64,000 nucleotides of DNA from Diphasiastrum complanatum. Its lineage: Eukaryota > Streptophyta > Lycopodiopsida > Lycopodiales > Lycopodiaceae. Below are positions 31,646 to 44,639 of the stretch, piece by piece. Every line of letters starts with the position of its first letter. Position 1 is the stretch's first letter. The notes under the pieces were generated by a model. That model saw only the letters and a list, made by a program, of their open reading frames with translations. It had not been told where the DNA came from and ran no database searches. The translations under genes and the position numbers were made by a program. The stretch covers positions 71,525,617-71,589,616 of the forward strand of contig CM055095.1 of the NCBI GenBank assembly GCA_029204225.1, written 5' to 3'.

Positions 31646-32874
31646 TGTTGGGAACGACTGAGACACACATGGTGGTCTGATAGGCCGCAACAGAAGAAGT
31701 CCGTCGCCCCAACAAAGAAAATATGATGAACAATATGAAAACCGATAATGTATACATGATTTTAGATAACTTAGAAAATGGAATGATAGAGTAGTTCTGA
31801 TATGTGATGAACATCAGTATAGGTGTCATAGACAACCATAAAGAGATAATGCAAAACGATTAGGCGTCTGGGACATCCGTGCATTTATCTATTACTAACA
31901 TAAAGAAATTTGAATCAATTAGATGTCTATGACACCCATACATTCCTTCATTACCAATATTCGTGATAGTAGAGGAAGAAGAGCGAGAGTTATTCAAGCA
32001 TTTAACATGAATGCAAGGTGATAGAACAATAACGAATCTGTATTATCAATGTTGTAGTAACAACTATCAGATCATAAGACAATCGCATTGAGTGCGTGAT
32101 CCTACTTATAAAAACAAAAAATTGCTATAGTTCTGAAAAAGCTTTTTTCTTTCTCTTTATGACCTCTAACTCTGAGGAGTCAGATACTAAAACCAATTTT
32201 TGATCGTTTGATCTCTATTGTGTTTCACTTGGATGATTGATTTTCAATTGATTATTGATTCTGATAGCTCATCTCTTATATAGCTTTTGGATCATCCTAT
32301 GTTATTCTAATTACAGAGTTTAAAAGATTATTAATAGTCCTAATACTGATTCGTAGATCAGTTATTACAGCAGAGCGTGAAGACGTAAGCAAGTGCAAAA
32401 ATCCCCTTCATATGCGACCGTATGAGCGTGAAGCTGAAATCACAATCTCTTTTATATGTGAGTGGGAGCGTGATATTGCGGTGAGTCGCAACCACATGTC
32501 GACCGCAATCGTTGACTTTGCGGTGTGCTACAATTAGTCTTCTTTGTAAGCTGCCATTTGTCCATTTCGCACGTTGACCGCAAGTGATGACTTGGAGGTT
32601 TTCTTCAGTCTCTTACGATTCGTCCACTTCCTATAGTGATCTCAGGCTAGACACTTGCGGTGCCTTGGTACTGGCTAGGCGGTGCCTTGGTCGCCTTACG
32701 GTTCCTTACGGTGCCTTGGTGGTTCCTTGAGGTGTCTTGCCTGTTGAAGTTTTGCATGTTAAACTGCCGACTGTGGCAGAAATAGCTCATTTCTGTAGAC
32801 TACCTTGAGAGAGTGATTTTCTTGAGTGAAATGGAGGGCGGTTAGGATGAGTAGGAGTAAGATTAACTTCAACA
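31646..32874 (-). repeat. 5' LTR of the antisense copia element
   Basis: It starts TGTTGGGAACG, ends CTTCAACA, and its first ~500 bp are duplicated at 28912-29415. It contains a GC-richer stretch (32640-32750) with repeated GGTGCCTTGG words and a TATATAG near 32278. Confidence 0.85.
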
Positions 32875-32879
32875 CTCCC

Positions 32880-34683
<1,804 letters not shown>

Positions 34684-35227
34684 GTGAGCTAATAGAGATA
34701 GCAAGAGACGGATGGGTGGAATGGGAGTGATGAAGGATAGGAGAGTGAGAGAGAGCGAGGACAGAGGACGAATGGGAGCGACGAAAGATAGTGACCAAAG
34801 ACAGTAGACTGAGGAGCGAGAACGGAGGATGGAGGGAGGGAGAGCGAGGGAGGGAGAGGGAGAGAAGACTGGTGGCATGTGGAGGGACCCAGAGCCCTCG
34901 AGGGCCAAAATAATTAGAAATTTTCATTTATATGTTATTGACCTCTACAAACAAAACAAAACTAAACAAAAAAAAAATATCAATGGAATTTTTTTTTGCT
35001 TCGCTATGTTCGCAGGAAGCAAAATTACTAGTACAAGACTCAATGTTGTATGGGTCACCCATCCTGGAATAATTAGTGATGAAATAAATATATGTCATGA
35101 CAAGGAGAGTGACTCTACATGTGAAGTAGAGGCAGGAGATCCATGGATAAAGTAGTATCAAAAATGTTTTCCATGATGATTTTGAGAAGGAAGTATTGAA
35201 AAAGAAGGGAGAAGTTTGAACCTATTT

Positions 35228-35545
35228 CAACTTTCTCTCTTAAATAACCTCTCAATGTTTTTCCTTCTTGTAACTAAAATTTCAAATAGGAATCCAATAT
35301 TGGTTTGCAAATGTGGGAATGAACTTTCTACCAGATAGACTTGGAATGAAAAAGCCAATCAACTGAGCGAACTTTATTCGAATCATAGATCTAGTACCTA
35401 AAACTTTGAATGTCAAAAGATCAAGACAAGAATAAAAAGAGAGCAGTTTTCTTTTGTTTGCACTTTTCTCTCTTGCATAAGCTCTCATAGATTTTCCTTC
35501 TTGGTACTTTAAAAAAGGAATTTAATATTGGTCTGCAAACATGCA
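35228..35545. repeat. Diverged tandem duplication, period about 228 bp
   Basis: The block CTTTCTCTCTTAAATAACCT through CCTTCTTG...AATATTGGTTTGCAAATG (35231-35315) recurs diverged at 35460-35542 (TTTTCTCTCTTGCATAAGC ... AATATTGGTCTGCAAACATG). Nothing else is seen between 34900 and 36000. Confidence 0.6.
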
Positions 35546-36249
35546 TATGACTTTTTTATATGGACAATTCATTGAAGTTTGATTTACTACTTAGACTTGC
35601 CATTCTCATCCTGAACCCAAATAACTTGTTTTTCAGCATTACAGAAGCATAAGCTCATCTACTTGTTTGGAAAATATGTTAACACATGATCCCCTATCAA
35701 TTTGTGCACCACTGAGAGTGTTCTCTTGTTTGTATTCTATAATTTATTGATACAAATTGTGGAGAGAATCTTTCACCTTTTTTGTTACTTTATATGACCT
35801 TGTTATAGATTGTAATTGTTTTTTTACCATACGGCAAAACATTTTGTTCTGATCATTATATTACTTGTTTGATCCTAAAACTCAGTTGTAGCCTGCCAAT
35901 CCCATCTATTTGAGATCTAGTCACAGTTTTGAGATCTTAGCCATATTGTTTATTTGAGTCAAATATGGATTCTTAGTGTGTTTCTCCCACGTGCTAAGAG
36001 ATTTTTATCCCAACTTTTCCTATACTCCATCAATTGATGAGAAGTTCATCTAGGTTGAGAGAGATTGGCAAAGCTTGTGAGATCCATCTCACAGTTTGTT
36101 GCAAGATCTTGCATAGGAGTTGGTAGTACACATTTTATGGATCCTATAGTGAGAGAGAAGCAACATTTTATTGTCTCATTACAAGAATTCTTCACTATTT
36201 CATGGCTTCCATGGGTTCCTTCCTATTGGAATATAGTGAAATACTATCT

Positions 36250-36950
36250 ACATCCAACTATTCTATTTGGAAGGTTAGAATGGAGTCAATCTTGATACTC
36301 CAAGATGTGATGGACATTGTACTTGGGATTGAGGAGGAGCCTCAAGTCCTTAAATAAGTACAAAAATATAAGAAGAGAGCTAGGATGGCTCTACATTATA
36401 TCAAGATGAATGTCTCAAATGAGATTTTGAGAGAGATTGGTGATTGCAACTCGGCCAAGGAAGCTTGGGACTCACTCAAAGCTATCTATGAGGCCAAGAA
36501 TGCCTCTAGGCTCCTCACTCTAAGGAATCAAATATTTCAAAGTTACCAAAGGAGTGATGAGAGTGGTGACCAATTACATATTGAGAGTCAAAGACATCCA
36601 TAGAGAGCTTGCTTGCATTGGAGATCCTATCAAACAAAGTGAGCTAGTTCAAGTCATACTCAATGGCATGAAATATGATTATGACAATCTTGTCCAATCC
36701 TATGCTATCAAGGAAGAGCTACCGAGCTTGAAGGCATTACAAGGTGTTCTTATTGTTGAAGAGTCAAGACATGAGAACAAGCTTCTGAGGATGGACAAAT
36801 TATCCCTCAATCATATTGGTGATGGCAAAGCACTATTTGCCAAGGATAACACAAAGAGAGGAGACACCAACACTTTTCTAAGGACAAAGAAAAAGACAAA
36901 GACCAAGATGGAGAGGAGGAGGACACCTCTCATGCTTCTACTTCAAGGAT
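36250..36950 (+). pseudogene. Copia gag
   Basis: RARMALHYIKMNVSNEILRE, CNSAKEAWDSLKAIYEAKN, then after a frameshift near 36550 MRVVTNYILRVKDIHRELAC and GMKYDYDNLVQSYAIKEELP. This is the UBN2 gag core. A stop at about 36357 precedes the first frame. Confidence 0.85.
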
Positions 36951-36969
36951 GAAGAAAAAGGATATTAAG

Positions 36970-37011
36970 TGCTTTTTTTGTGGCAAGAAGGGCCATTATG
37001 CCACAAATTGT
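36970..37011 (+). other. Gag zinc knuckle (CCHC)
   Basis: CFFCGKKGHYATNC fits C-x2-C-x4-H-x4-C exactly and is followed by a Lys-rich stretch, as in copia nucleocapsid. Confidence 0.9.
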
Positions 37012-37193
37012 TTCAAGAAGAAGAACCAATTCAAGCAAGCCAACATCTCTAATGAGAAAGAAGATTCTATTGCAAGTGATGGAAAAGGCTCTCTTATGCC
37101 ATGAAGCTTCTCCTCTTTCCCCTTCAAGAAGGATGGCTCTTGGTATATTGATAATGTGTAGCTCCACGGATTCCTTCTCATCTATTATGCCTT

Positions 37194-38306
37194 ATGAAGG
37201 AACAAGAGTCCATATACATTGCAAGTGATCAAGAGTGCAAAATTGAAGGAGTAGGGACTATTCCTTTGAAGCTTGCATCTTCTAAAGTTCTCTCACTCAA
37301 AAAGGTTCTTTCTGTTCCAAATCTTACAAAGAACCTTATAAGTGTTGGCCAATTACTTGATGGTGGCCTTGATGTCAATTTCCATATTGATAATTGTGTG
37401 ATCAAGAAGGATGATGAGATCCTTGCACATGGATCTAGATATGAAGGCATCTATAGATTGGATCCAAGAGAGAGTGCAAAATCTTGTGATGTTGCATATG
37501 TGACCAAGCTATCCAAGGAGATCAGGCCATGTGAGGCATGTGATATTGCCAAATCACATAAGATGCCATATACAAGATCTTCCATTAAGAGTACACATAC
37601 CTTGGAGTTTACCAACTCGAATGGACATTTCTCATCAAGCACAAACAAGGGAGGAGCCACTTGTTTTGTGAATTTTATTGATGATCACACAAGATGCACA
37701 TGGATATATCCTCTATTTTCAAAATTTATGGTGCATGATTATTTCCTATTATTCAAAGCATATGTTGAGATGGAATTCTCATTGAAGATCAAAGCTTTGA
37801 GGAGTGATGGAGCTCTTGGAGGAAATACACCATATGAAGTATTATTCAAAAAGAAGCCTAAGGTTGAACGCCTTAGAGTCCTTGGAAGTATTTTCTTTGC
37901 ACATATTCCCTTGGAAACAAGAAAGAAAGATGATCCAAGCTCATGGATCATGGTTGGATACTCATCTACCAAGGAGACCTATAGTGTCTTTATACTCTCT
38001 ACCTCAAAAGTGATTGAGAGTAGAGATGTCATATTTTATGAAGATCAACATTCAACCATGGAAGGGGCCGAGATCAAGACATCTCAAGATGCATCACAAA
38101 TTATATCTATTGAAGACTATGAAGATGTGATGGGGTCGAGGTGTGAGGAGGAGTCTCCTCTACACATGATTTCAAGGGGATCTTCAAGAGACAAGGCCGA
38201 GTCTTTATGGCTCATTTCTCATGGTAAAGAGAGGCAAGTTTTAGGTGGTATCTACTCCAACATTCACACTTATGCTTCTCTTCCATTACTTGATTTACTA
38301 TCTTGA
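37194..38306 (+). pseudogene. Copia protease end and deleted integrase (370-residue open frame)
   Basis: The open frame contains GTIPLKLASSKVLSLKKVLS, VPNLTKNLISVGQLLDGGLD (post-protease region), CEACDIAKSHKMPY (zinc-binding end of the HHCC domain), VNFIDDHTRCTWIYPLFSK (catalytic Asp) and KALRSDGALGGNTPYEVLFK. After RSDGA the next ~70 residues normally carrying the catalytic Glu are missing, so the integrase is internally deleted in frame. It ends with an insertion-derived tail. The frame is long because the deletion preserved phase. Confidence 0.8.
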
Positions 38307-39060
38307 TGTACTATCTTGCTTTCACATGAAAGCATGGGTGGTGATCAATTCAAATCATACATTACGGTTTGCAAGATCTTGCAATCAGGATGCTGGTGGC
38401 CAACGATTCATAAAGACATGGAAGAATACTTGAGAAAGTGCGATGTGTGCCAACGAGCTAGGAGACCAAAAGATTGAATTATGATCTACTACATCTAGTT
38501 CTAGCTCAAGCACCATTCAAGAAGTAGAGATTGGACTACATGGGTCCTATCCACCCAACTGTAAGGTGTTCAGAAGCCCGATACATTATCGTGGAAATAG
38601 ATTATCTCCCAAATGGGTGGAAGCCAAGGCCGTGCGAACTACCAATGCACGAACCACTACCAAATATCTATACAGAAATATTATTGTGCGCTTCGGATGC
38701 CCGATGGAGATAGTCAGTGATCGCAGAAGCCATTTCATCAATTAGACTATCAAAGTCCTATTGGAAGAATTTTTTGTGATCTATAGATTCAGCACACCTT
38801 ATTATCCTTGAGATAATGGGCAAGCAGAATCATCCAACAAGATCCTGTGTATCGTTATCACAAAAACAGTTGAAGCTAGCAGATCCGATTGGGAGCATAA
38901 GTTGCATGCTACTCTGTGGGCATTTAGGACAACATATAAAGTAAGCATTGATAAAACACCATTCCAACTGGTTTATGGTCAGGATGCTCTAATATCAGTG
39001 GAGTTTTTGGTACCTTCATTGAGAGTATCATCCTCCCTTAATATGTTGTAGGACCCACTG
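38300..39060 (+). pseudogene. Ty3/gypsy integrase relic
   Basis: The sequence shows ITVCKILQSGCWWPTIHKDM and EEYLRKCDVCQRARRPKD (zinc domain), LDYMGPIHP, VSDRRSHFI, FSTPYYP.DNGQAESSNKI and FQLVYGQDALISVEFLVPSL, in order, over several frames with stops. This is the integrase of an Athila/Tat-like gypsy element. It abuts the copia relic without an LTR between them. Confidence 0.82.
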
Positions 39061-39479
39061 CAACACATATGAATGATATCGCTTTTGCGTTGGTATTTGG
39101 AAAAGCATAGATCTTCTTTCGCTTGCGTAAAACCAAGTGCTTATTCGCCGCAAAATTGTTTCACAAAACTGAAATCTCTCAACGACCTTTACATTCTTGC
39201 CCGCTTGAGAACCTCCTGCGAGTTCTGCTCGTCTTGTCGTCTCATATATTGCTTTCTCATACCCATTTTCCTTCCCAGGGCTTCAAATACTTGGAAACAT
39301 AATTTGTTTCCGAAGGGTAATTGTCCCAGGTAGTCTCGCACCTTCTAGATGAATCCGAACTCCTGCTCTATAATAGAGTTGTGGTGGTCTTCTTCACTGG
39401 AGAGCTACATTGGGGTTGACCTTTATAGGATCTAAGCCTCAATCTTAGAAGCAATCTTGAAGCATGAGGAAAACTATAG

Positions 39480-40640
39480 ATTGGCAATACTTAGCGCTTT
39501 CTCGTATGCATAAGTCAGCACTGGACTTATATTTGTGGCCAAAGTCCAGCAGCTACAATTGCAGGTCATCGATCGATGAGCTTTTTGAAACCCCTGGAAT
39601 AACGGGCCAATTGACATCTTCTCCTCTTGGTTGTTCCGTTGGCCATGGGTTTCTTCTTTTGATTGGCATGTAGAAGGAGTCAACCCTCTTCCAGAATGGT
39701 GCCCTTAAATATTCGTGCAGCCTCCTGCTATCCTTTAGGACCTTGTTTCGCCATTCTGGCTATGGCTACAAGGCGGTAATAATCTCGGCCCTCTTGGAAT
39801 ATTGGCTTTGTTCGATGTCATCTTTTTCGCCCCTCCTGTATTAAGGGTACTTTCTTTCAAACTTTTCTTATTCTTGTGTATCGGTGATATGGGGTCTTGG
39901 CTCAATCGGTGGGGTTGCCTTTCGTTGTTGTTGTGGCTTTGCCAGATACTCATCCAATGCCTTGGCACCTTTATCTTCTTTCCTTGCCCTTTCACTTGAT
40001 GAGGGCTCAGCTTCACCCATGTCGGCACTGGTAGGTTGTGGTGAGAATCTTTGAGTGTCTGGTAGATCAGTCTGAGGGTCGTCAAATCCTCCAGTGTTAG
40101 TGTTAGTTTTGGGAAGGTCAGGTGGAGTGTGATCTGGTGAAGATGGCATGAGCGTGATGGGTTTTCTGGGAATGGGATTCTCAACAAGATTGTATGCAGC
40201 GTCGAGGGAGCTAAGTTGTTTTACGAACTCATCCCGTTGGGCCTTATATGTCTTGGGAGGCCCTTGATGGGGTCTCAGAAGTTAGCTTAGAGGGGGATGA
40301 GAGGGTGATGGTTGGGGAACAGTACGTGGGTATGAAGGTTTGAGAAAGTCAAAAGTAGAGAAATAGGAAGTCTTGTAGTTAGGTGGGGGGGGGGGGGGGG
40401 GCGGAGAAACCGCCAGATGCAGCTTCAGTCTTTTTGCCATCCGCTCCCGAGCTACCATCTAACTGGTGAGTAGATTTATCGTATCCCGCTGTTCCGTCAT
40501 TGTCCTTCGGCTTTTGATCAAAAATTCTTGCTTGGGCCTTGCACACTGTGTCCCCGAGCTGGTTCACTTTTTCCAAAACCTGTTGTAGGGCCTTCGTCAC
40601 TTCTTCCAGCTGTTTCTGGGACTCAAGAATGACTTTCACT
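39480..40640 (-). pseudogene. Antisense retroelement-like coding relic of unknown family
   Basis: The minus strand reads, from 40639, a coiled-coil-like N-terminus (LEEVTKALQQVLEKVNQLGD), a Pro run encoded by a G17 tract (40385-40401), a Ser/Pro-rich section to 39868 and, after stops, PEWRNKVLKDSRRLHEYLRA and PIKRRNPWPTEQPRGEDVNW. Low-complexity then basic layout suggests a gag-like protein, but I recognise no family. Placement beside gypsy integrase debris supports a mobile origin. Confidence 0.4.
40385..40401. repeat. G17 homopolymer
   Basis: Seventeen consecutive G on the plus strand, giving a Pro run on the minus-strand frame; also a likely assembly or sequencing weak point. Confidence 0.95.
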
Positions 40641-40734
40641 TGTTTTTCTGCTATTGGATTATTTTCCTTCTTACTAATCGACTAATCGATTTTAATCCTC
40701 ATCCATTGTTTATCCAGTTCTGTGGATTTTTCCG

Positions 40735-41130
40735 TGATTTTATACAGTCTCCAAAATTACGAGTGTTTTTACACAGTCTGTAGAAATATAAGGAGTTTTA
40801 CAACAGTGTCGTATTTTCTCTCTCTACAATCCCGACAATGTCGCCTGTCAGAAATTACGAGTAAAATTACAGTGTCGCATTTTTTGCATTTTGGCGATAC
40901 CGTCGCTTGTCAGGAATCTTGTGTAAAAATGCAGTGTCACCTTTTTCATATTTTTCGCCTATCAAAAATTACGAGTAAAAATGTAGAGTCACATTTTTTG
41001 CATTTTTTCAAAGTGCCTCAAATGTTAAGGAAATGAATTTGACAAAGTGTGGGGCTACCTCAAATATGAAAGGAAATGAGATTTAAGGACACTGTCGCAT
41101 TTTTCGCAAAAAACCGACACTGTCGCTTGT
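40735..41130. repeat. Degenerate tandem repeats of about 55-65 bp
   Basis: Words recur in order four or more times: GTCGC(C/T)TGTCAG, AATTACGAGTAAAA, CAGTGTCGCATTTTT and GCATTTT. Copies near 40770, 40850, 40905, 40965 and 41090 differ by substitutions and small indels. Confidence 0.75.
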
Positions 41131-41187
41131 GGCAGTTTACGTTCATTTATGTAGAGTGACAATTTTAGTTCATTTATGCAGATAGAC

Positions 41188-41859
41188 TGTTTATGGCCAA
41201 TTATCAGCAAGTAATTTTTGAGAAGAACTAGATGAATGCCAGCAGACTCCAGCCAAGTAGCAATTGCATTTGAAGACCTAATTACTTAGTATAAATCAGT
41301 TGCTCATATATCTCAATTATCATCTGATAATCTAAAATGTTATTGTGAATTGTGAAGGAGTTGAGTGTTATTACACGACGCTTCTTGCACTCTCATCAAG
41401 CAGATCGTTGTATTGTTGTTAGCTCTCTATGAAGCTTGAACTCTCTTGAGCATTCTAGCTTAGTCTTTTAGAGATTTATTTAGAGTTGCTATTGCGCTAC
41501 TGCTTATCAGCAGAGTTGCTTATTATTAGACTTATTCTCAGTTACTCAGAGATAGCTTCAAGTGTGCTTGCATTCCTTAGCATCTCATTTTGTTTTTCTG
41601 AATCAATACTATTTCTTATTGCGTTCAGTATTTGTGTCAGAATGCATGCATCTCTATATTGCTTTTGTAACTGATAGAAAATTGTCTGAGAATTCAATAC
41701 TTTATGTTTGGCTACGTAATCACTTAGTATCTAGCGGAAATTAGTTGCTAAAGATTAAACGTGATTTCCAGCACTACCTTTTTGTTCAATTTTTGATAGG
41801 CGTAGTCATGCATTGAAAGTAGGAAGTTCTGCATTCAATTATCTCACCTATTTTCGACA
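41188..41859 (+). repeat. 5' LTR of a sense copia element
   Basis: The LTR ends TTTTCGACA at 41859, directly followed by a perfect PBS. A TATAAATC box is near 41290. The start is placed provisionally at TGTTTATGG (41188); no second LTR is seen. Confidence 0.6.
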
Positions 41860-41871
41860 TGGTATCAGAGC
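41860..41871 (+). other. Primer-binding site (initiator tRNA-Met)
   Basis: TGGTATCAGAGC, a perfect match to the usual plant retrotransposon PBS, directly next to the LTR end. Related GGTATCAGA words recur for the next 60 bp. Confidence 0.9.
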
Positions 41872-42128
41872 TTACCTACATGGTATCAGAACTTTCTATT
41901 TTGATATCAGAACATTTTCTCATAGTATCAGACTTGTGATCTCTATCAGGGCCTAATACTATTTTGATATCATAGCAAAAAGCTCTAATACTTGATATCT
42001 TTCACGATATCAAATTGATATCAAACTCTTTAGTTCCTTTTATCCTTTCAGTATCAGAGAATTGATTTCCTATTATTGGCACTTCTAAATCTTAGCGCCA
42101 TCGATATAATCGACAGACTAAGTTCCAG

Positions 42129-42400
42129 ATGGATTCTCAAAGTAAAGCCAGTCTTATCGCAGACAAGCTGAATGGATCCAATTATCATTTGTGAAAATTT
42201 AAGATGAAGACCTTGCTGATGGCCAACGAGTTATGGGATGTTGTTACAGGTACAGAAGTAAAGCCTAACGACGACACATAAGACTCAAAGTGAAAATTGA
42301 AGGATGCTAAAACTTTCAAGCTTATCATCCTCAATATATCAGATACACAGACTGGACACATAGCTGAAGCCAAAACTTCAAAAGTAATTTTGGACTCAGT
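42129..42400 (+). pseudogene. Copia gag N-terminus
   Basis: MDSQSKASLIADKLNGSNYH, then a TGA in place of the conserved Trp of the YxxW motif, then KFKMKTLLMANELWDVVTG and AKTFKLIILNISDTQTGHI. The copia gag start lies 257 bp after the PBS. Sequence homology is lost at about 42400, where the minisatellite begins. Confidence 0.82.
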
Positions 42401-42640
42401 TGAGATTTGTAACAGAGGCTTGGTGGGACTCGACTCGGTCAAGATTGGTGGATAGGAGGACTCAGCTCGGTCGAGATTAGACAGGAGGACTTGGCTCGAT
42501 TTAAATGTAACTCAAGGGCTCGTCTCAGGTTAGATGTAATTCAAGACTCGGTTGAAAATAGATTGAAGGTTCCGGCTGAGATCAGATGGAAAGACCTGGT
42601 CGAGAGCTGAAGGTAGGGCCCGGTTGGGAACAAAAGTTGA
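42390..42640. repeat. Degenerate minisatellite, GACTCGGCTCGGTCGAGAT units
   Basis: Irregularly spaced units (about 28-40 bp apart) around the core GACTCGG..CGGTCGAGAT: GGACTCGACTCGGTCAAGAT, GGACTCAGCTCGGTCGAGAT, GGACTTGGCTCGATTT and others. Confidence 0.75.
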
Positions 42641-42649
42641 GACTCAGTC

Positions 42650-43104
42650 CGATCGTCTTTGGAAGTAGTCTGAACAAAGGTTTGAAAAAGGATTCGTGCA
42701 AAAAACTGCTTGTTGTAAGAAAATGCGAAAAGGTGGGACTTTAAAGGATCGATTTCTCTCCTTAATAGTGAAACTAGAGCGCTAATGTGTGCTCCAGCTA
42801 CACTATTCTTCAGCGTGGCTTGTGCGAAAGGTGATGTCAACAAAGTGTTAAATGCTAGTAGAGTTCCGACAGTTAGGTTTTCGAAAAGGTGTGTTAATGG
42901 TGCTCGTATGCTATGGTAGATGACCGGTGATGGCGCTCGAGAATCAGGTGGAGTGAGTGAGCACGTATGCAACGAGTGGAAGAGCGCCAAAAATGAGCAT
43001 GAAAGCACAAAGATCGCCAGAAATCTATCGCTAAGAGCATGAAAAAAAATTGCACGTCGTTGAGGTGCAAATGACTTCATTCTTGGTCGCTTTATAGTCA
43101 TTGA
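42650..43104 (-). other. Segment between the two minisatellite blocks, possibly LTR with TATA box
   Basis: On the minus strand ACTATAAAGCGAC (near 43092) is a good TATA box. A 186-residue open frame follows (42541-43101) but it has no recognisable domain and looks like leader or LTR sequence. It lies downstream of the antisense gypsy integrase (43640-44620), where a 3' LTR is expected. Confidence 0.35.
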
Positions 43105-43290
43105 GGCATGACTCGGCCCGGTGAAGATTTTAAGTGGAATGACTTGATCGAGATTGAATCAAAGTTTTGTTGGAGTATCGAGACTCGACTCGGTCGAGAT
43201 CTTACTCAAAGGATTCGATGCAGATGCCAACTAGAGGACTCGGTTGAGATGCCAACCAGAGGACTCAGTCGAGATCTCAAGTGGATACTC
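43105..43290. repeat. Second block of the GACTCGGTCGAG minisatellite
   Basis: Units GACTCGGCCCGGTGAAGAT, GACTCGACTCGGTCGAGAT, GGACTCGGTTGAGAT and GGACTCAGTCGAGAT, the same core as the block at 42390-42640. Confidence 0.75.
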
Positions 43291-43611
43291 AGGTAAATTG
43301 ACTATGTTGAAGAACTTCCTGAAAAAATGACAGTGTTTAACAAGGAGGAAGTTCTGTGATAGACATGTGGTCTCAAGTACTAGATTTATGCTATAAGTGA
43401 AAAAAATAATGTCTCATATTTGTAGAAGGAGAAATGGACCCACACAAGTTGTAAAATCTATCCATGGAAACTAGACTGTATTATGTTTACCTGTAACATT
43501 TTTGGTGAAAAAAGGTATCAAGTGAAAGAATGTAATGCGAAACAGAATGTAGTGATACCAAACGCAAGCAGTCAAGAAATATAAAAAATAGTGAAATAAA
43601 ATCATAACAAT

Positions 43612-43631
43612 ATATATATATATATATATAC
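43612..43631. repeat. (TA)n microsatellite
   Basis: About ten TA units between the minisatellite region and the gypsy integrase. Confidence 0.85.
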
Positions 43632-43639
43632 AGGAGGAA

Positions 43640-44625
43640 GAGTGATGGATTTAAATAGAGTCAATAAAAAACAACTCTTTGTAGTACGGCCATCGATGAC
43701 AATGTCGAGTACTTCGTCAAGTGTTTCTAACTGGACTGCTCCATTTGGGTAGATTTTATGATGACATATGGTCCTTCACTTTTTAATTTTAATTTTCCAA
43801 GGTGCTTATTAGAAGTGTAAACTTAAGCACCTGATCACCTAAGTGTAAGTCTTTATTACACATGTGATGATCATGCCAGGCTTTTGGTTGACGTTTGTTA
43901 ACTAGTTGTGAGTGATACGAGATGAGTCGAGTCTCGCATAATTGGGCTAATGTAAATAGCCTGTTTTGGACTTCTTGTTTGATTGCAACTTTCTCACATA
44001 GATCAGTAGAGAAAGCTTGCATGACTCGCAAGGAAGGAACTAAAAATTCAACAGGCATTACCTCTTGACTGTAGACGAGATGGAAGGGAGTAACTCATCC
44101 AGTGACCTTCTTGGGAGTGGTTCGATATGTCTAGATAGCTGAGAACAACTTGGTTTTCCAATCTGATTGACCAGTTTTAACTATCTTTGTTAGGATCTTA
44201 CATATTGTCTTGTTGGTGGATTCCACCTAGCCATTACATCAGGGATAATACAGAGTACTTTTGCGGTGGACAACAAGGTAATGGCGTAAGAGATTATCAA
44301 TCACTTCATTTAAGAAGTGTGAACCTCTATCACTAACAAGCTCAATTGGATAGCCAAAGCACATAATGATGTTTTCATAAAGAAAACGCGCGACGGTCTT
44401 CGCATTGGCATCCTTTGTTGCACGCGCCTCAAGCCATTTTGTGGCGTAATCAATTGCGATCAGGATGTAACGGGATTGAGTATTTTTTGCAGCTGGGCTG
44501 ATGGGCCCAACAAAGTCTATACCCCACTTATGGAAAGCTTCGCCTTCTATAATGGGGGTAAAAGGTGTGAAATCGGCTTTCGCAATCTTTTAGGCTCGTT
44601 GACAAAGATCACATGTTTTAATAAT
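43640..44625 (-). pseudogene. Ty3/gypsy integrase, nearly full core
   Basis: Minus-strand order: CDLCQRA (zinc domain end), FHKWGIDFVGPISPAAKNTQ (Asp), YATKWLEARATKDANAKTVA, LVSDRGSHFLNEVIDNLLRH (Asp), VESTNKTICKILTKIVKTGQ (Glu), PFHLVYSQEVMPVEFLVPSL, then a C-terminal part to about 43640. Stops replace two residues just before VEST where Gln is usual. It is an Athila/Tat-like integrase related to the sense copy at 38300-39060; both share EFLVPSLRV. Confidence 0.85.
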
Positions 44626-44639
44626 AGCAAATGTATTCT

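Larger units (their letters stand above)
28912..32874 (-). mobile_element. Internally deleted antisense Ty1/copia element
   Basis: The right (5') LTR spans 31646-32874 (1,229 bp); the PBS in reverse is GCTCTGATACCA at 31631-31642. The left (3') LTR is represented only by its end, 28912 to about 29415. CTCCC at 28907-28911 and 32875-32879 is the 5-bp target duplication; the outer LTR base at 28912 is mutated (AG instead of TG). Gag and a protease scrap remain; integrase, RT and RNase H are missing, as is the U3 part of the 3' LTR. A GC-rich foldback lies at the deletion zone and a further ~640-bp segment interrupts gag. Confidence 0.87.
36230..38290 (+). mobile_element. Sense Ty1/copia relic: gag, knuckle, partial integrase
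   Basis: Gag (36250-36950) is followed by a CCHC knuckle (36970-37011), a degraded protease region and the integrase N-terminal and core parts in the frame 37194-38306. RT and RNase H are absent and the integrase core has an internal deletion. At about 38300 it runs directly into a gypsy integrase relic. No LTR was recognised on either side. Confidence 0.85.

Noticed and set aside
42541-43101. 186-residue minus-strand protein
   Set aside because: No domain, overlaps minisatellite units and follows a TATA box in probable LTR sequence.
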